DNA of 18,673 nucleotides. Origin: Thermoplasmata archaeon (lineage in GTDB: Archaea; Thermoplasmatota; E2; DHVEG-1). Of the stretch, positions 7,808-15,450 are shown one piece after another. Position numbers and translations under genes: made by a program. The notes under the pieces were generated by a model, which ran no database searches, was not told the DNA's origin, and saw nothing but the letters and a program-made list of their open reading frames with translations. Position 1 is the first letter of the stretch, and each line of letters starts with the position of its first letter. The stretch covers positions 1 through 18,673 of the forward strand of contig DAOWFO010000028.1 of the NCBI GenBank assembly GCA_030637965.1. The letters run 5' to 3'.

Positions 7808-9484
7808 TCAATATATAGCAGGTTCCTCGTATTCTCCAAATACTTCTCTTAGTACACCACATGTTTCTCCAAGTGTTGCATATGAGTGAACACAATCAAG
7901 AATATAAGGCATCATGTTTTTATCTCCCTCAGCTGCTTTTTTAAGATGTTTAAGATTTTTCTCAACCTTTAAATTGTCTCTTTCCTTTCTTAATTTTTCC
8001 AACCTATTAATCTGACGTTTCTCACCTTCTTCATCCATTTTTAGAATTGGTATAGAAATTTCATCATCTGTCTTATATTTATTAACCCCTACAATTGTGT
8101 ACTTATTTTCGTCAACATCCTTTTGATATTTATACGCGCTTTCAGCAATTTCACGTTGGAAAAAACCTTTTTCAATTGCAGGAATTACTCCCCCAAGCTT
8201 TTCAATTCTATCAAAATAATTATAGGTTTTTTCTTCCATTTTGTCAGTAAGCCATTCAATGTAATAAGAACCACCCAATGGATCAATAGTATCTGTAACT
8301 CCGCTCTCTTCAGCTATAATTTGTTGTGTTCTTAATGCAATACGTACAGCTTTTTCAGATGGAAGTGCTAATGCTTCATCCATTGAATTTGTATGTAAAG
8401 ATTGAGTTCCACCAAGAACAGCTGATAGAGCTTGCATAGTAACACGTACAATATTTATTTCAGGTTGTTGAGCTGTTAGAGTACATCCTGCAGTCTGTGT
8501 ATGAAATCGCATTAAAAGAGAACGAGATTTCTTAGCACCAAGTTTTTTTAGTTCTTTTGCCCAAATTCTTCGGGCAGCTCTATACTTTGCTATCTCTTCA
8601 AAAAAATCATTATGTGAATTAAAAAAGAAACTTAGTCTTGGTGCAAATTTATCAATTTCAAGTCCTCGCTTCATTGCAGCTTTTACATATTCAATTCCAT
8701 CACCAAGAGTAAATGCTAGTTCCTGAACAGCAGTTGAACCAGCTTCCCTTATATGATATCCACTAATACTTATTGTATTCCATTTTGGCACCTGTTTAAA
8801 ACCATATTCGAATGTATCAACAATAAGACGCATTGAAGGTTCTGGTGGAAAAATAAAAGATTTCTGTGCGATATACTCCTTTAAAATATCATTTTGAATA
8901 GTTCCACCAATTATATCTTTGCTAATACCCCTGTTTTCAGCATTTGCAATATACATCGCCCATATAATCGCTGCAGGGCCATTTATTGTCATAGATGTCG
9001 TAACCTTATCAACAGGGATACCATCAAATAAAATCTCCATATCCTTTAGAGAGGAGACAGCAACTCCACATTTACCAAATTCTCCACGAGAGAGAGGATG
9101 ATCGGTATCATAACCATACAAAGTAGGATAATCAAAAGCTACGCTAAGTCCTGTTTCACCATGTTTCAATAAATATTTATAACGCTCATTTGTCTCTTCA
9201 GCACTTCCAAAACCAGCAAATTGACGCATTGTCCACAAACGGCCACGGTGCATAGTAGAATGAATACCTCTTAAAAATGGATACTGTCCTGGAAAACCAA
9301 TATCTTTAGTATAATTCAAATGTTCAATATCTTCTGGAGTATATATATTTCTGATTTCTGTTCCAGATAAATTTTCAAACTTATCTTTTCTTTCTGCTTG
9401 ATTTTTAATAAGCTTTGAATAATGGTTTTTTTCCCATTCTACCTTCTTTTCTTTTATTTTATTTATATCTTTTTTGTCATACAT
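7808..9484 (-). CDS. icmA: Acyl-CoA mutase large subunit, methylmalonyl-CoA mutase family with isobutyryl-CoA mutase active site
   Basis: A 558-residue catalytic TIM-barrel subunit without the C-terminal B12 domain, which is the separate next gene. Landmarks are GFPGQYPFLRG (63-73), WTMRQFAGFGSAEETN (84-99), SVAFDYPTLYGYDTD (114-128), GTIQNDILKEYIAQK (194-208), SISGYHIREAG (239-249) and LRTQQIIAEESGV. Arg82, Gln197, Tyr243 and His244 of the Propionibacterium mutase are all present at identical numbers. The two substrate-selecting residues differ: Phe89 replaces Tyr89 and Gln207 replaces Arg207, the pair known in isobutyryl-CoA mutase. The predicted reaction is therefore isobutyryl-CoA to n-butyryl-CoA, using AdoCbl radicals. 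The ribosome site GGGGAA (complement of 9491-9496) is 6 bases from the ATG. Automatic annotation would probably call it methylmalonyl-CoA mutase. Confidence 0.88.
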   Translation of the reverse strand: MYDKKDINKIKEKKVEWEKNHYSKLIKNQAERKDKFENLSGTEIRNIYTPEDIEHLNYTKDIGFPGQYPFLRGIHSTMHRGRLWTMRQFAGFGSAEETNERYKYLLKHGETGLSVAFDYPTLYGYDTDHPLSRGEFGKCGVAVSSLKDMEILFDGIPVDKVTTSMTINGPAAIIWAMYIANAENRGISKDIIGGTIQNDILKEYIAQKSFIFPPEPSMRLIVDTFEYGFKQVPKWNTISISGYHIREAGSTAVQELAFTLGDGIEYVKAAMKRGLEIDKFAPRLSFFFNSHNDFFEEIAKYRAARRIWAKELKKLGAKKSRSLLMRFHTQTAGCTLTAQQPEINIVRVTMQALSAVLGGTQSLHTNSMDEALALPSEKAVRIALRTQQIIAEESGVTDTIDPLGGSYYIEWLTDKMEEKTYNYFDRIEKLGGVIPAIEKGFFQREIAESAYKYQKDVDENKYTIVGVNKYKTDDEISIPILKMDEEGEKRQINRLEKLRKERDNLKVEKNLKHLKKAAEGDKNMMPYILDCVHSYATLGETCGVLREVFGEYEEPAIY

Positions 9485-9498
9485 ATGAGATTCCCCGA

Positions 9499-10023
9499 TT
9501 AGAAATCAACACCTTTTCGAGCTATAATTCCTTTTTGATATGGATGTTTAATTTCAAGCATCTCGGTAACAATATCTGCTATCTTGATAACTTCTGGATG
9601 AGAATATCTCCCAGTTAATATAAGTTCAAGTTTTTCTGGTTTATTATTAATAAGATTTAATAAATCTTTAAGATCAATAAGATTGAAATCAACAGCAACA
9701 TTTATCTCGTCAAGGATAACCATATCAAATTTTCCTTTTTTTATTATTTCCTGAGCATGCAAAAATCCTTTTTGAGCAAGATCAATGTCGATCTGTTCTG
9801 GATGTTCTTTAGATACAAACTCATCCCTTCCATATTGTACTATTTCAAAATTTTGTATGGATTCAATAGAGTCTAATTCGCTATATCTTCTTCCCTTCAT
9901 GAATTGAATCATATAAACTTTAAAACCTGCACCAGCAGCCCTTAAACCTAATCCAAGTGCAGCTGTAGTTTTACCTTTTCCAGATCCTGTATATGTGTGT
10001 ATATAACCCTTTTCAAATGACAT
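9499..10023 (-). CDS. cobO: Cob(I)alamin adenosyltransferase (CobO/BtuR/CobA family)
   Basis: A 174-residue P-loop enzyme that transfers the adenosyl group of ATP to reduced corrinoid, giving adenosylcobalamin or its precursor. YTGSGKGKTTAALG contains the Walker A loop (13-20), followed by GAGFKVYMIQFMKG (31-44), VILDEINVAVDF and the C-terminal signature KHPYQKGIIARKGVDF. It is first in the mutase operon, 14 bases before the large subunit gene, so it most likely supplies the cofactor for that mutase directly. No Shine-Dalgarno site precedes the ATG. The CobO-type family is structurally unrelated to the PduO and EutT adenosyltransferases. Confidence in the family is high; whether it acts in salvage or synthesis is not determinable. 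Confidence 0.93.
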   Translation of the reverse strand: MSFEKGYIHTYTGSGKGKTTAALGLGLRAAGAGFKVYMIQFMKGRRYSELDSIESIQNFEIVQYGRDEFVSKEHPEQIDIDLAQKGFLHAQEIIKKGKFDMVILDEINVAVDFNLIDLKDLLNLINNKPEKLELILTGRYSHPEVIKIADIVTEMLEIKHPYQKGIIARKGVDF

Positions 10024-10068
10024 ATTACAGTTGATAATCAGTTAGGTTGTTATATTTTTTTCTTATTG

Positions 10069-10079
10069 CATATATATCT
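10069..10079 (-). promoter_or_regulatory. Putative TATA box of the B12 mutase operon
   Basis: AGATATATATG on the minus strand lies about 50 bases before the cobO ATG. Transcription starting some 25 bases downstream, near 10048, would give a short leader of about 25 bases without an evident Shine-Dalgarno site. No known cobalamin riboswitch element was recognised here. Confidence 0.4.
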
Positions 10080-10217
10080 AATAAAATGCCATATCGAGAT
10101 AGAAATTCCAAATAAAAAGATAAAATTTAACTTAAATATATGAAATATAAAAAGGAAGAGTGATTTTTCATTAACATCAATAAATTTTTTGATTTAAAAA
10201 ATTTTTATCGGGAGGGA

Positions 10218-10274
10218 AGAAAGGAAGCAGCCAAAAAATTATTACAGAACTATAAAGAGAACTGTTCCCTTTCT
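10218..10274 (+). ncRNA. Candidate structured RNA element (13-base imperfect stem)
   Basis: AGAAAGGAAGCAG (10218-10230) can pair with CTGTTCCCTTTCT (10262-10274): 11 Watson-Crick pairs, one G-U and one A-C mismatch, around a 31-base loop. An alternative short pairing of ACAG (10244-10247) with CTGT (10262-10265) would compete with it. GATTTAAAAAA, about 25 bases upstream, could act as a TATA box so that a transcript would begin close to the stem. No known RNA family was recognised. It could equally be a DNA operator or chance in a purine-rich patch. Confidence 0.25.
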
Positions 10275-10326
10275 AAATCTACGCAATATTTTATATTCAC
10301 TCAATGATATTTAAATATTTTGAATA

Positions 10327-10372
10327 AAAAGTAGAAAAATAGGTAAATAATAGGTAAACTAATGCTACTTTT
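10327..10372. repeat. Inverted repeat enclosing two copies of ATAGGTAAA at 11-base period
   Basis: AAAAGTAG (10327-10334) is the exact reverse complement of CTACTTTT (10365-10372). The intervening 30 bases contain the direct repeat ATAGGTAAA at 10339-10347 and 10350-10358. The 11-base period places both copies on the same face of the DNA helix, as in many regulator sites. Function is unknown. Confidence 0.3.
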
Positions 10373-10454
10373 ATATTTTATATAAAAAAGTAAATCAAAA
10401 CAAGAACCTCAAAATGAAAAATCTTTTTTTGTAATACATCAGAATATTAAAAGG

Positions 10455-10486
10455 TGCAAAGATATTAAATAGGAACTGTCTTTGCA
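10455..10486. repeat. Perfect 8-base inverted repeat upstream of the small membrane protein gene
   Basis: TGCAAAGA (10455-10462) and TCTTTGCA (10479-10486) are exact reverse complements separated by 16 bases, followed on the plus strand by AATTTTTA. It lies about 20 bases before the TATA-like TTTTTAAAAG of the next gene, which suits an operator. It could instead be a weak terminator for a short upstream transcript. Confidence 0.3.
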
Positions 10487-10548
10487 AATTTTTAGTGGAA
10501 AAATTTTTAAAAGTTTTTTGTATTATGAATAATGGGAGTTAAAAGAGG

Positions 10549-10752
10549 ATGAATATAACAACTACTATGTTAGTTGTAGGAATAATTATAGGAGCTGCAA
10601 TATTCTTAGGATTTTACCTGACATCTTTTTATGACTATTCAATTCTTGGAATACCGTCATTAGAGGAATTCCTTGCTATGTTGGGCCTTATTACTCTTCT
10701 TATTTGCGGATTTTTCTTAACATATTATAAGACAAACAGACATCGAATATAG
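10549..10752 (+). CDS. Small membrane protein of unknown function, two helices
   Basis: A 67-residue protein with two likely membrane helices: about 7-26 (MLVVGIIIGAAIFLGFYLTS) and about 41-60 (FLAMLGLITLLICGFFLTYY), joined by a short loop with SFYDYSILGIPSLEE. It ends with a basic tail (KTNRHRI), so both ends are probably on the cytoplasmic side. A GGGAG site (10534-10538) lies 10 bases ahead of the ATG. I do not recognise the family. It lies 140 bases before the acyl-CoA dehydrogenase, which seems to have its own promoter, so it need not be functionally linked. Confidence 0.6.
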   Translation: MNITTTMLVVGIIIGAAIFLGFYLTSFYDYSILGIPSLEEFLAMLGLITLLICGFFLTYYKTNRHRI

Positions 10753-10892
10753 AATGCTTCATATCTATACTAAATTAACAAGAATTGTAATATTAAATAT
10801 GAAATAAAGTGAATAAGATCAAAACTTATTAAAATTTCATTTTTCAATGTATTTTTTAGGAGTATTTTTTTAACTTTTTTACCGCAACCTTT

Positions 10893-12059
10893 ATGTCTGT
10901 AAATTTTATTCCCACCTCCATGAAATTAGAATTAAACGATCAACAGAAAATGATACAAAAAATGGTACGAGAATTTGCAGAGAAAGAGATAGCACCAATA
11001 GCTGCAGAGCTTGATGAAAAAGGCGAATACCCAACAAAAATCCTTAAGAAAATGGCAAAATTAGGACTCCTTGGAATTATTATACCAAATGAATATGGAG
11101 GTGCAGGACTTGACACAATCAGTTATGCAACTGTTGTTGAAGAAATATCAAGAAAATGTGCTTCAACTGGGGTAATAACCTCTGTACACAACTCGCTTGT
11201 TTCATGGCCAATAATGAAATATGGAACCGATGAACAAAAAAAGAAATATCTTCCAATTCTTGCAAAAGGGGAAGAAATTGGTGCTTTTGCAGCAACAGAA
11301 CCTAACGCTGGTTCTGATCTTGGAGCCATGACAACAACAGCCGAATTAAAGGGAGATAAGTATATAATAAATGGAGATAAAACATTTATTACAAGTGGTC
11401 CAGAGGCAGGTATTATAATTGTATTTGCTGTAACTAATAAAAGTGCTGGAACAAAGGGAATTAGTACATTTATTGTTGAAAGTAATATGAAGGGTTATAA
11501 GGTTGGCAGCATATTTGAAAAACTTGGTATTAATGCTTCTAAAACTTCCGAACTTATTTTCGAAAATTTGGAAGTTCCAAAAAGTAATCTTCTTGGCAAA
11601 GAGGGAGAAGGTTTCAAAATCGCCTTATCAACTCTTGATGGTGGAAGGATTGGTATTGCCTCACAGGCAGTGGGAATTGCACAAGCCGCACTTGATGAAA
11701 GTATAGAATATTCAAAGCAGAGACAACAGTTTGGAAGACCTATTTCGAAATTCCAAGCCATTCAATGGATGATAGCCGACATGGCCACTCGCATTGAAGC
11801 ATCAAGATATTTAGTATACAATGCAGCATATAAAAAAGACAATGGAGAAAGATTCAGCAAAGAAGCAGCAATGGCTAAACTTTTTGCTTCCGATACTGCA
11901 ATGGATGTTGCAATTAAAGCTGTCCAAATACATGGAGGCTATGGATACACAAAGGAATATACTGTTGAAAGACTATTCCGTGATGCAAAAATAACCGAGA
12001 TATATGAAGGTACATCTGAAGTACAAAAAATGGTTATAGCTGGAAGCCTTCTCAGATGA
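10893..12059 (+). CDS. Acyl-CoA dehydrogenase (short-chain type)
   Basis: A 388-residue flavoprotein of the acyl-CoA dehydrogenase family. Motifs are FAATEPNAGSDLGAMTT (132-148) and the GDKTFITSG FAD-side strand (161-169), then RQQFGRPISKFQAIQWMIAD. The C-terminal RDAKITEIYEGTSEVQ holds the catalytic base Glu372 in the position used by short- and medium-chain enzymes. It removes two hydrogens from an acyl-CoA such as butyryl-CoA and passes electrons to the ETF encoded three genes downstream. The start is uncertain: the ATG at 10920 begins MKLELNDQQKMIQ, the usual N-terminus of the family, while 10893 adds nine residues; neither has a Shine-Dalgarno site. TTTTTTAACTTTTTT (10866-10880) lies about 20 bases before 10893, suggesting a near-leaderless transcript. 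Confidence 0.92.
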   Translation: MSVNFIPTSMKLELNDQQKMIQKMVREFAEKEIAPIAAELDEKGEYPTKILKKMAKLGLLGIIIPNEYGGAGLDTISYATVVEEISRKCASTGVITSVHNSLVSWPIMKYGTDEQKKKYLPILAKGEEIGAFAATEPNAGSDLGAMTTTAELKGDKYIINGDKTFITSGPEAGIIIVFAVTNKSAGTKGISTFIVESNMKGYKVGSIFEKLGINASKTSELIFENLEVPKSNLLGKEGEGFKIALSTLDGGRIGIASQAVGIAQAALDESIEYSKQRQQFGRPISKFQAIQWMIADMATRIEASRYLVYNAAYKKDNGERFSKEAAMAKLFASDTAMDVAIKAVQIHGGYGYTKEYTVERLFRDAKITEIYEGTSEVQKMVIAGSLLR

Positions 12060-12080
12060 TAAGATATATGGTGGATCTCC

Positions 12081-13718
12081 ATGGGGGAATTTAATTATAA
12101 AAAGGAATTTGATAATTGGAAATGGGATATCCCAGAAAAATATAACATTGGATATGATATTGTTGATAAACACGCTAATGGTAAAAATAAAGACAAACTT
12201 GCATTAATATGGGAAAATGAAAATGGGGATTCTAAAAAATTTTCTTTTGGAGAGATGAAAAAACTCTCAAACAAATTTGGAAATTTATTAAGAAATATTG
12301 GTTTTAAAAAAGGCGATCGTTTCCTGATTCGCCTTCCAGATATTCCTGAATTCCATATTTCTTTTATTGGTGGAGTTAAAATCGGAGCTGTGCCCATTCC
12401 ATCAAGTGTAATGTTTAGAGCACATGAGATTGAATACAGAATTAATGACAGTAATTCTAAGGCTGTAATTACAACCTCAAAATATGTCAAAGATGTTCAA
12501 GGTATTAAGGATAATTGTCCAACACTTGAACATATTATAGTAGTTGATGATCCAAAAAATGATGAACTTGATTATAAATCTTTAATGAATGATTCATCAG
12601 AATCCTTGAAACTAGAAGACACAAAAAGATCTGATATTGCATTCTTCTGTTATACCTCTGGAACTACGGGCAATCCGAAAGGAGCTGTACATCTACATCA
12701 ATGGGTTCCAGGAAATGATCCAAGTGTGCTTTACTGGCAAAATGCTGAGGATAAAGATATTATTGCTCATACTGGTAATCTTAGTTGGATTTTTCCATTG
12801 GGAAATGGTTTTCTTTATATCTGGAGATGGGGAATTACAACACTTATTTATGATGGTAAATTCAATGCCGAGCGTTGGTATCAACTAATTGAGAAATATA
12901 AGGTTACAAATCTAGCATCTGTTCCAACTGCATACCGTTTATTTGTAACTGTAAGAGATGCTAAGAAAAAATATGATCTTTCATTACTTAGGCATTGTAT
13001 CTCTGCTGGAGAACCTTTGAATCCAGAAGTAATCAAAAAGTGGAAGGATATGTTTGATCTTGACATCTACGATGGTATTGGAATGACAGAAATCATGGTT
13101 TATCTTTCAAACATGAAAGGTATGGAGATTAAACCTGGTTCTTGTGGTCTTCCTCAGCCTGGCCATATTTGTGAAATTGTTGACCATGATGGAAATCCTT
13201 TACCTCAGGGAGAACCAGGAGTTCTTGCAATTAAAAAAGGAGATCCTGGTTTGTTTACAAAATATTGGAAAAAACCTGAAATTACTTCTAAAAGTTTTAG
13301 AAATGATTGGTTTCTAACAGGTGATGTACTCTACAAAGATGAAGATGGATATTTTTGGTTTAGCGGAAGAGATGATGATTTAATTATGGCAAGTGGGTAT
13401 CGTATATCACCTTTTGAAGTTGAATCGTCTATTATATCTCATCCAGATGTTTTAGAGGTAGCTGTTGTAGCAAGTCCAGATAGTATACGTGGTGTAATTG
13501 TTAAGGCATTTGTTGTTCTACATGATAAAAACAAAGCTTCGGATGAACTTGTGAAGAATATTCAAGATCACACCAAAAAGGTTGCTGCACCTTACAAATA
13601 TCCTAGGGAAATTGAATTTGTAGAAGAACTACCAAAAACTCAAAGTGGAAAAATTAAAAGGAAAGATTTAAGAGAGTTAGAAAAATTAAAGAAGGAAATA
13701 TTAGGGAGTGTAGTGTAG
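12081..13718 (+). CDS. Acyl-CoA synthetase (AMP-forming), medium/short-chain type
   Basis: A 545-residue adenylate-forming enzyme that activates a free carboxylic acid to its CoA thioester at the cost of ATP to AMP. The P-loop YTSGTTGNPKG is at 191-201, the GIGMTE motif follows the large N-terminal domain, and LTGDVLYKDEDGYFWFSGR with DLIMASGYRISPFEVE forms the hinge. The C-terminal catalytic Lys524 lies in KTQSGKIKRK. The pattern is closest to the ACSM and benzoate/short-chain acyl-CoA synthetase branch, but the substrate is not readable. In context it would activate butyrate, isobutyrate or a similar acid for the dehydrogenase encoded 21 bases upstream. GGTGG (12070-12074) is the ribosome site, 6 bases from the ATG. 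Confidence 0.92.
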   Translation: MGEFNYKKEFDNWKWDIPEKYNIGYDIVDKHANGKNKDKLALIWENENGDSKKFSFGEMKKLSNKFGNLLRNIGFKKGDRFLIRLPDIPEFHISFIGGVKIGAVPIPSSVMFRAHEIEYRINDSNSKAVITTSKYVKDVQGIKDNCPTLEHIIVVDDPKNDELDYKSLMNDSSESLKLEDTKRSDIAFFCYTSGTTGNPKGAVHLHQWVPGNDPSVLYWQNAEDKDIIAHTGNLSWIFPLGNGFLYIWRWGITTLIYDGKFNAERWYQLIEKYKVTNLASVPTAYRLFVTVRDAKKKYDLSLLRHCISAGEPLNPEVIKKWKDMFDLDIYDGIGMTEIMVYLSNMKGMEIKPGSCGLPQPGHICEIVDHDGNPLPQGEPGVLAIKKGDPGLFTKYWKKPEITSKSFRNDWFLTGDVLYKDEDGYFWFSGRDDDLIMASGYRISPFEVESSIISHPDVLEVAVVASPDSIRGVIVKAFVVLHDKNKASDELVKNIQDHTKKVAAPYKYPREIEFVEELPKTQSGKIKRKDLRELEKLKKEILGSVV

Positions 13719-13720
13719 TT

Positions 13721-14482
13721 ATGAACATAATTGTTTGTGCAAAGCAGGTTGTCGATGCATCTGAAATTAAAATCGATTCATCCTCAAATAAACCAATTTT
13801 AGAAGGAATACCTAAAAAGATAAGTGATATTGATAAAAATGCATTGGAAGAAGCAATAAAGATTAAAGAAAAACATAATGGTAAAATAACTGTTGTAACT
13901 GTTGGTTCAGCCGATGCAAAAGAAAGGATTAAAGAGCTTCTCGCAATGGGTGCTGATGAGGGTGTTTTAATTCCTTATCCTGACAAATACGATTATCATA
14001 TTGTGTCTACACTCTTAGCAGAGGCGATAAAAAAGATAGGAGAATATGATATAATTCTTTGTGGGGAGGCATCTACTGATCTTTTCTCTGGTCAGATTGG
14101 ACCTAAAATTGCAGGTCTTTTAGATATCTCGCAGATTACATATGCTCAAAGTGTTAATGCTGAAAAAGACAAAGTCACAGCTGAGAGAAATATGGGTGAA
14201 AAATCTGTGACTTCTGAATCATCTTATCCTGTCCTTATCACTGTTACAAAGGAAATTAACGAACCTCGTTTACCAAGTCTAATGCAAATACTTGGTGCAG
14301 CTAATAAACCAATAAATGAATGGGATATTGAATCGCTTGTAGTTGGATTGGAACCTAAAATTAAAACAGTTGAACTAAAAGGGGTTTCAATGGATCGTAA
14401 GAATATTGTCTTTGAAAATAATCTTGATGATTCTGTAGGGAAATTGGTTGACAATCTTGCAAAAGATGGAGTGTTAGGGTGA
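13721..14482 (+). CDS. etfB: Electron transfer flavoprotein beta subunit
   Basis: A 253-residue EtfB. It opens with MNIIVCAKQVVD, the family's characteristic start, followed by DKNALEEAIKIKE, VGSADAKERIKELLAMGAD, the nucleotide-binding stretch GEASTDLFSGQIGP (115-128) and the docking-loop region EINEPRLPSLMQILGAANKP. With EtfA it takes electrons from the acyl-CoA dehydrogenase of the same operon. The GEASTD segment differs from the GKQAID of canonical ETFs and is nearer to the GExSSD wording of FixA-type proteins, so electron bifurcation is a possibility that sequence alone does not settle. It begins only 2 bases after the synthetase stop codon, with GGGAG at an unusually long 12-base spacing, so coupling to upstream translation is likely. 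Confidence 0.94.
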   Translation: MNIIVCAKQVVDASEIKIDSSSNKPILEGIPKKISDIDKNALEEAIKIKEKHNGKITVVTVGSADAKERIKELLAMGADEGVLIPYPDKYDYHIVSTLLAEAIKKIGEYDIILCGEASTDLFSGQIGPKIAGLLDISQITYAQSVNAEKDKVTAERNMGEKSVTSESSYPVLITVTKEINEPRLPSLMQILGAANKPINEWDIESLVVGLEPKIKTVELKGVSMDRKNIVFENNLDDSVGKLVDNLAKDGVLG

Positions 14483-14486
14483 TATA

Positions 14487-15443
14487 ATGGTACTTGTTTA
14501 TTCAGATAATAAAAAATTAACATTCGAGTTGTTGTCAAAAGGAAGTGAACTTGCAAAGGATCTTGGCAAAAAATCTACTGCATTAATAATTGGAAAAAAC
14601 GATGATTTACTTGCAAACGAATATATCTCTTATGGAGCTGACAATGTCTTTGTTGCTGAATCAGATATTGATTCATTTAAGGCTGAAGAATATGCTGAAA
14701 TTCTTGAAAAAGTAATTAATGAAACTGGTAAAGATACAATTTTAATTGGCTCTAATAAGAATGGCAAGGAACTTGCCTCTCGATTGGCAGGTAAGCTAAA
14801 TGCAGGTTGTATAGTTGATTGTACTAACATATATTTGAAAGATAATAAAATAACTACTGAACGTGTTGTATATAGTGGTAATGCAATTTCAGTTGAGCAG
14901 TTCAACTCAAAACCAAGGATTCTTACAATCTCTTCAAAAGTTTTTGAACCATTAAAAAAGGACGCTAATCGCAAAGGAGAAATAGTTAAAAAGAAAATTG
15001 AAACAGGAAAATCATCTTCAAAAATTTTGAAAATCAAGGAAGCAGTAACAGAGGATGTTAACGTTGAGGATGCAGATATTATCGTATCATGTGGTCGTGG
15101 TTTCAAAAACAAAGGGGATATAAAATTAGCTAATGAACTAGCTGATGTCTTGAAAGGAAGAACTATAGGTTGTAGTCGCCCTATTGCTGCTGATCTTAAA
15201 TGGATGTCAGAAGACCATTGGATAGGTCTTTCAGGTCATAAAGTTAAGCCCAAATTATATATTGCAACTGGTATTTCGGGGCAGATTCAACATATTGCTG
15301 GTATGCGTGATTCCGGTGTCATTGTAGCTATTAATAAAGATCCAGATGCCTTAATTTTCAAATCTGCTGACTATGGTATTGTAGGAGATCTCTATGAAGT
15401 TCTTCCAAAACTAACTTCTGCAATTAAAGACAAGATGAGTTAA
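14487..15443 (+). CDS. etfA: Electron transfer flavoprotein alpha subunit
   Basis: A 318-residue EtfA. The N-terminal half is the divergent adenine-nucleotide-hydrolase-like domain; the C-terminal half carries the FAD domain with CSRPIAADLKW (229-239), YIATGISGQIQHIAGM (258-273), AINKD (281-285) and ADYGIVGD (294-301). Arg231 and the GISG loop are conserved FAD contacts. It forms a heterodimer with EtfB in the cytoplasm. The gap to etfB is 4 bases, and the AGGGTGA ribosome site (14476-14482) overlaps the etfB stop, so the two are translated together. There is no fused or neighbouring iron-sulfur ETF:quinone oxidoreductase in the window, so the terminal electron acceptor is unknown. Confidence 0.95.
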   Translation: MVLVYSDNKKLTFELLSKGSELAKDLGKKSTALIIGKNDDLLANEYISYGADNVFVAESDIDSFKAEEYAEILEKVINETGKDTILIGSNKNGKELASRLAGKLNAGCIVDCTNIYLKDNKITTERVVYSGNAISVEQFNSKPRILTISSKVFEPLKKDANRKGEIVKKKIETGKSSSKILKIKEAVTEDVNVEDADIIVSCGRGFKNKGDIKLANELADVLKGRTIGCSRPIAADLKWMSEDHWIGLSGHKVKPKLYIATGISGQIQHIAGMRDSGVIVAINKDPDALIFKSADYGIVGDLYEVLPKLTSAIKDKMS

Positions 15444-15450
15444 AATCTAT

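Larger units (their letters stand above)
10024..10548. other. 525-base non-coding region between the mutase operon and the second catabolic operon
   Basis: No open reading frame longer than a few codons is seen on either strand. It holds the cobO promoter at its left end and three separate inverted-repeat elements listed individually (10218-10274, 10327-10372, 10455-10486). The middle has a relatively G-rich patch (GGGAGGGAAGAAAGGAAGCAG) that stands out against the AT-rich background. At the right end, TTTTTAAAAG (10503-10512) could be the TATA box and GGGAG (10534-10538) the ribosome site of the small membrane protein gene. Confidence 0.6.

Noticed and set aside
7808..9484. Ordinary methylmalonyl-CoA mutase large subunit
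   Set aside because: The family is right, but Phe89 and Gln207 replace the residues needed for the methylmalonyl carboxylate, and no epimerase or carboxylase genes accompany it. Isobutyryl-type is the better call. 2-hydroxyisobutyryl-CoA mutase is also unlikely, because Phe rather than Ile is at position 89 and Ala is at 116.
10024..10120. Cobalamin riboswitch ahead of the B12 operon
   Set aside because: The inferred leader is only about 25 bases and nothing resembling the B12-box was seen. The distance to the TATA-like element leaves no room for a riboswitch.
14630..15112. Long antisense reading frame of 160 codons inside etfA, and similar antisense frames over other genes
   Set aside because: Each lies opposite a well-supported gene, has no ribosome site or promoter and no recognisable family pattern. 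They are shadows of the real coding strand.
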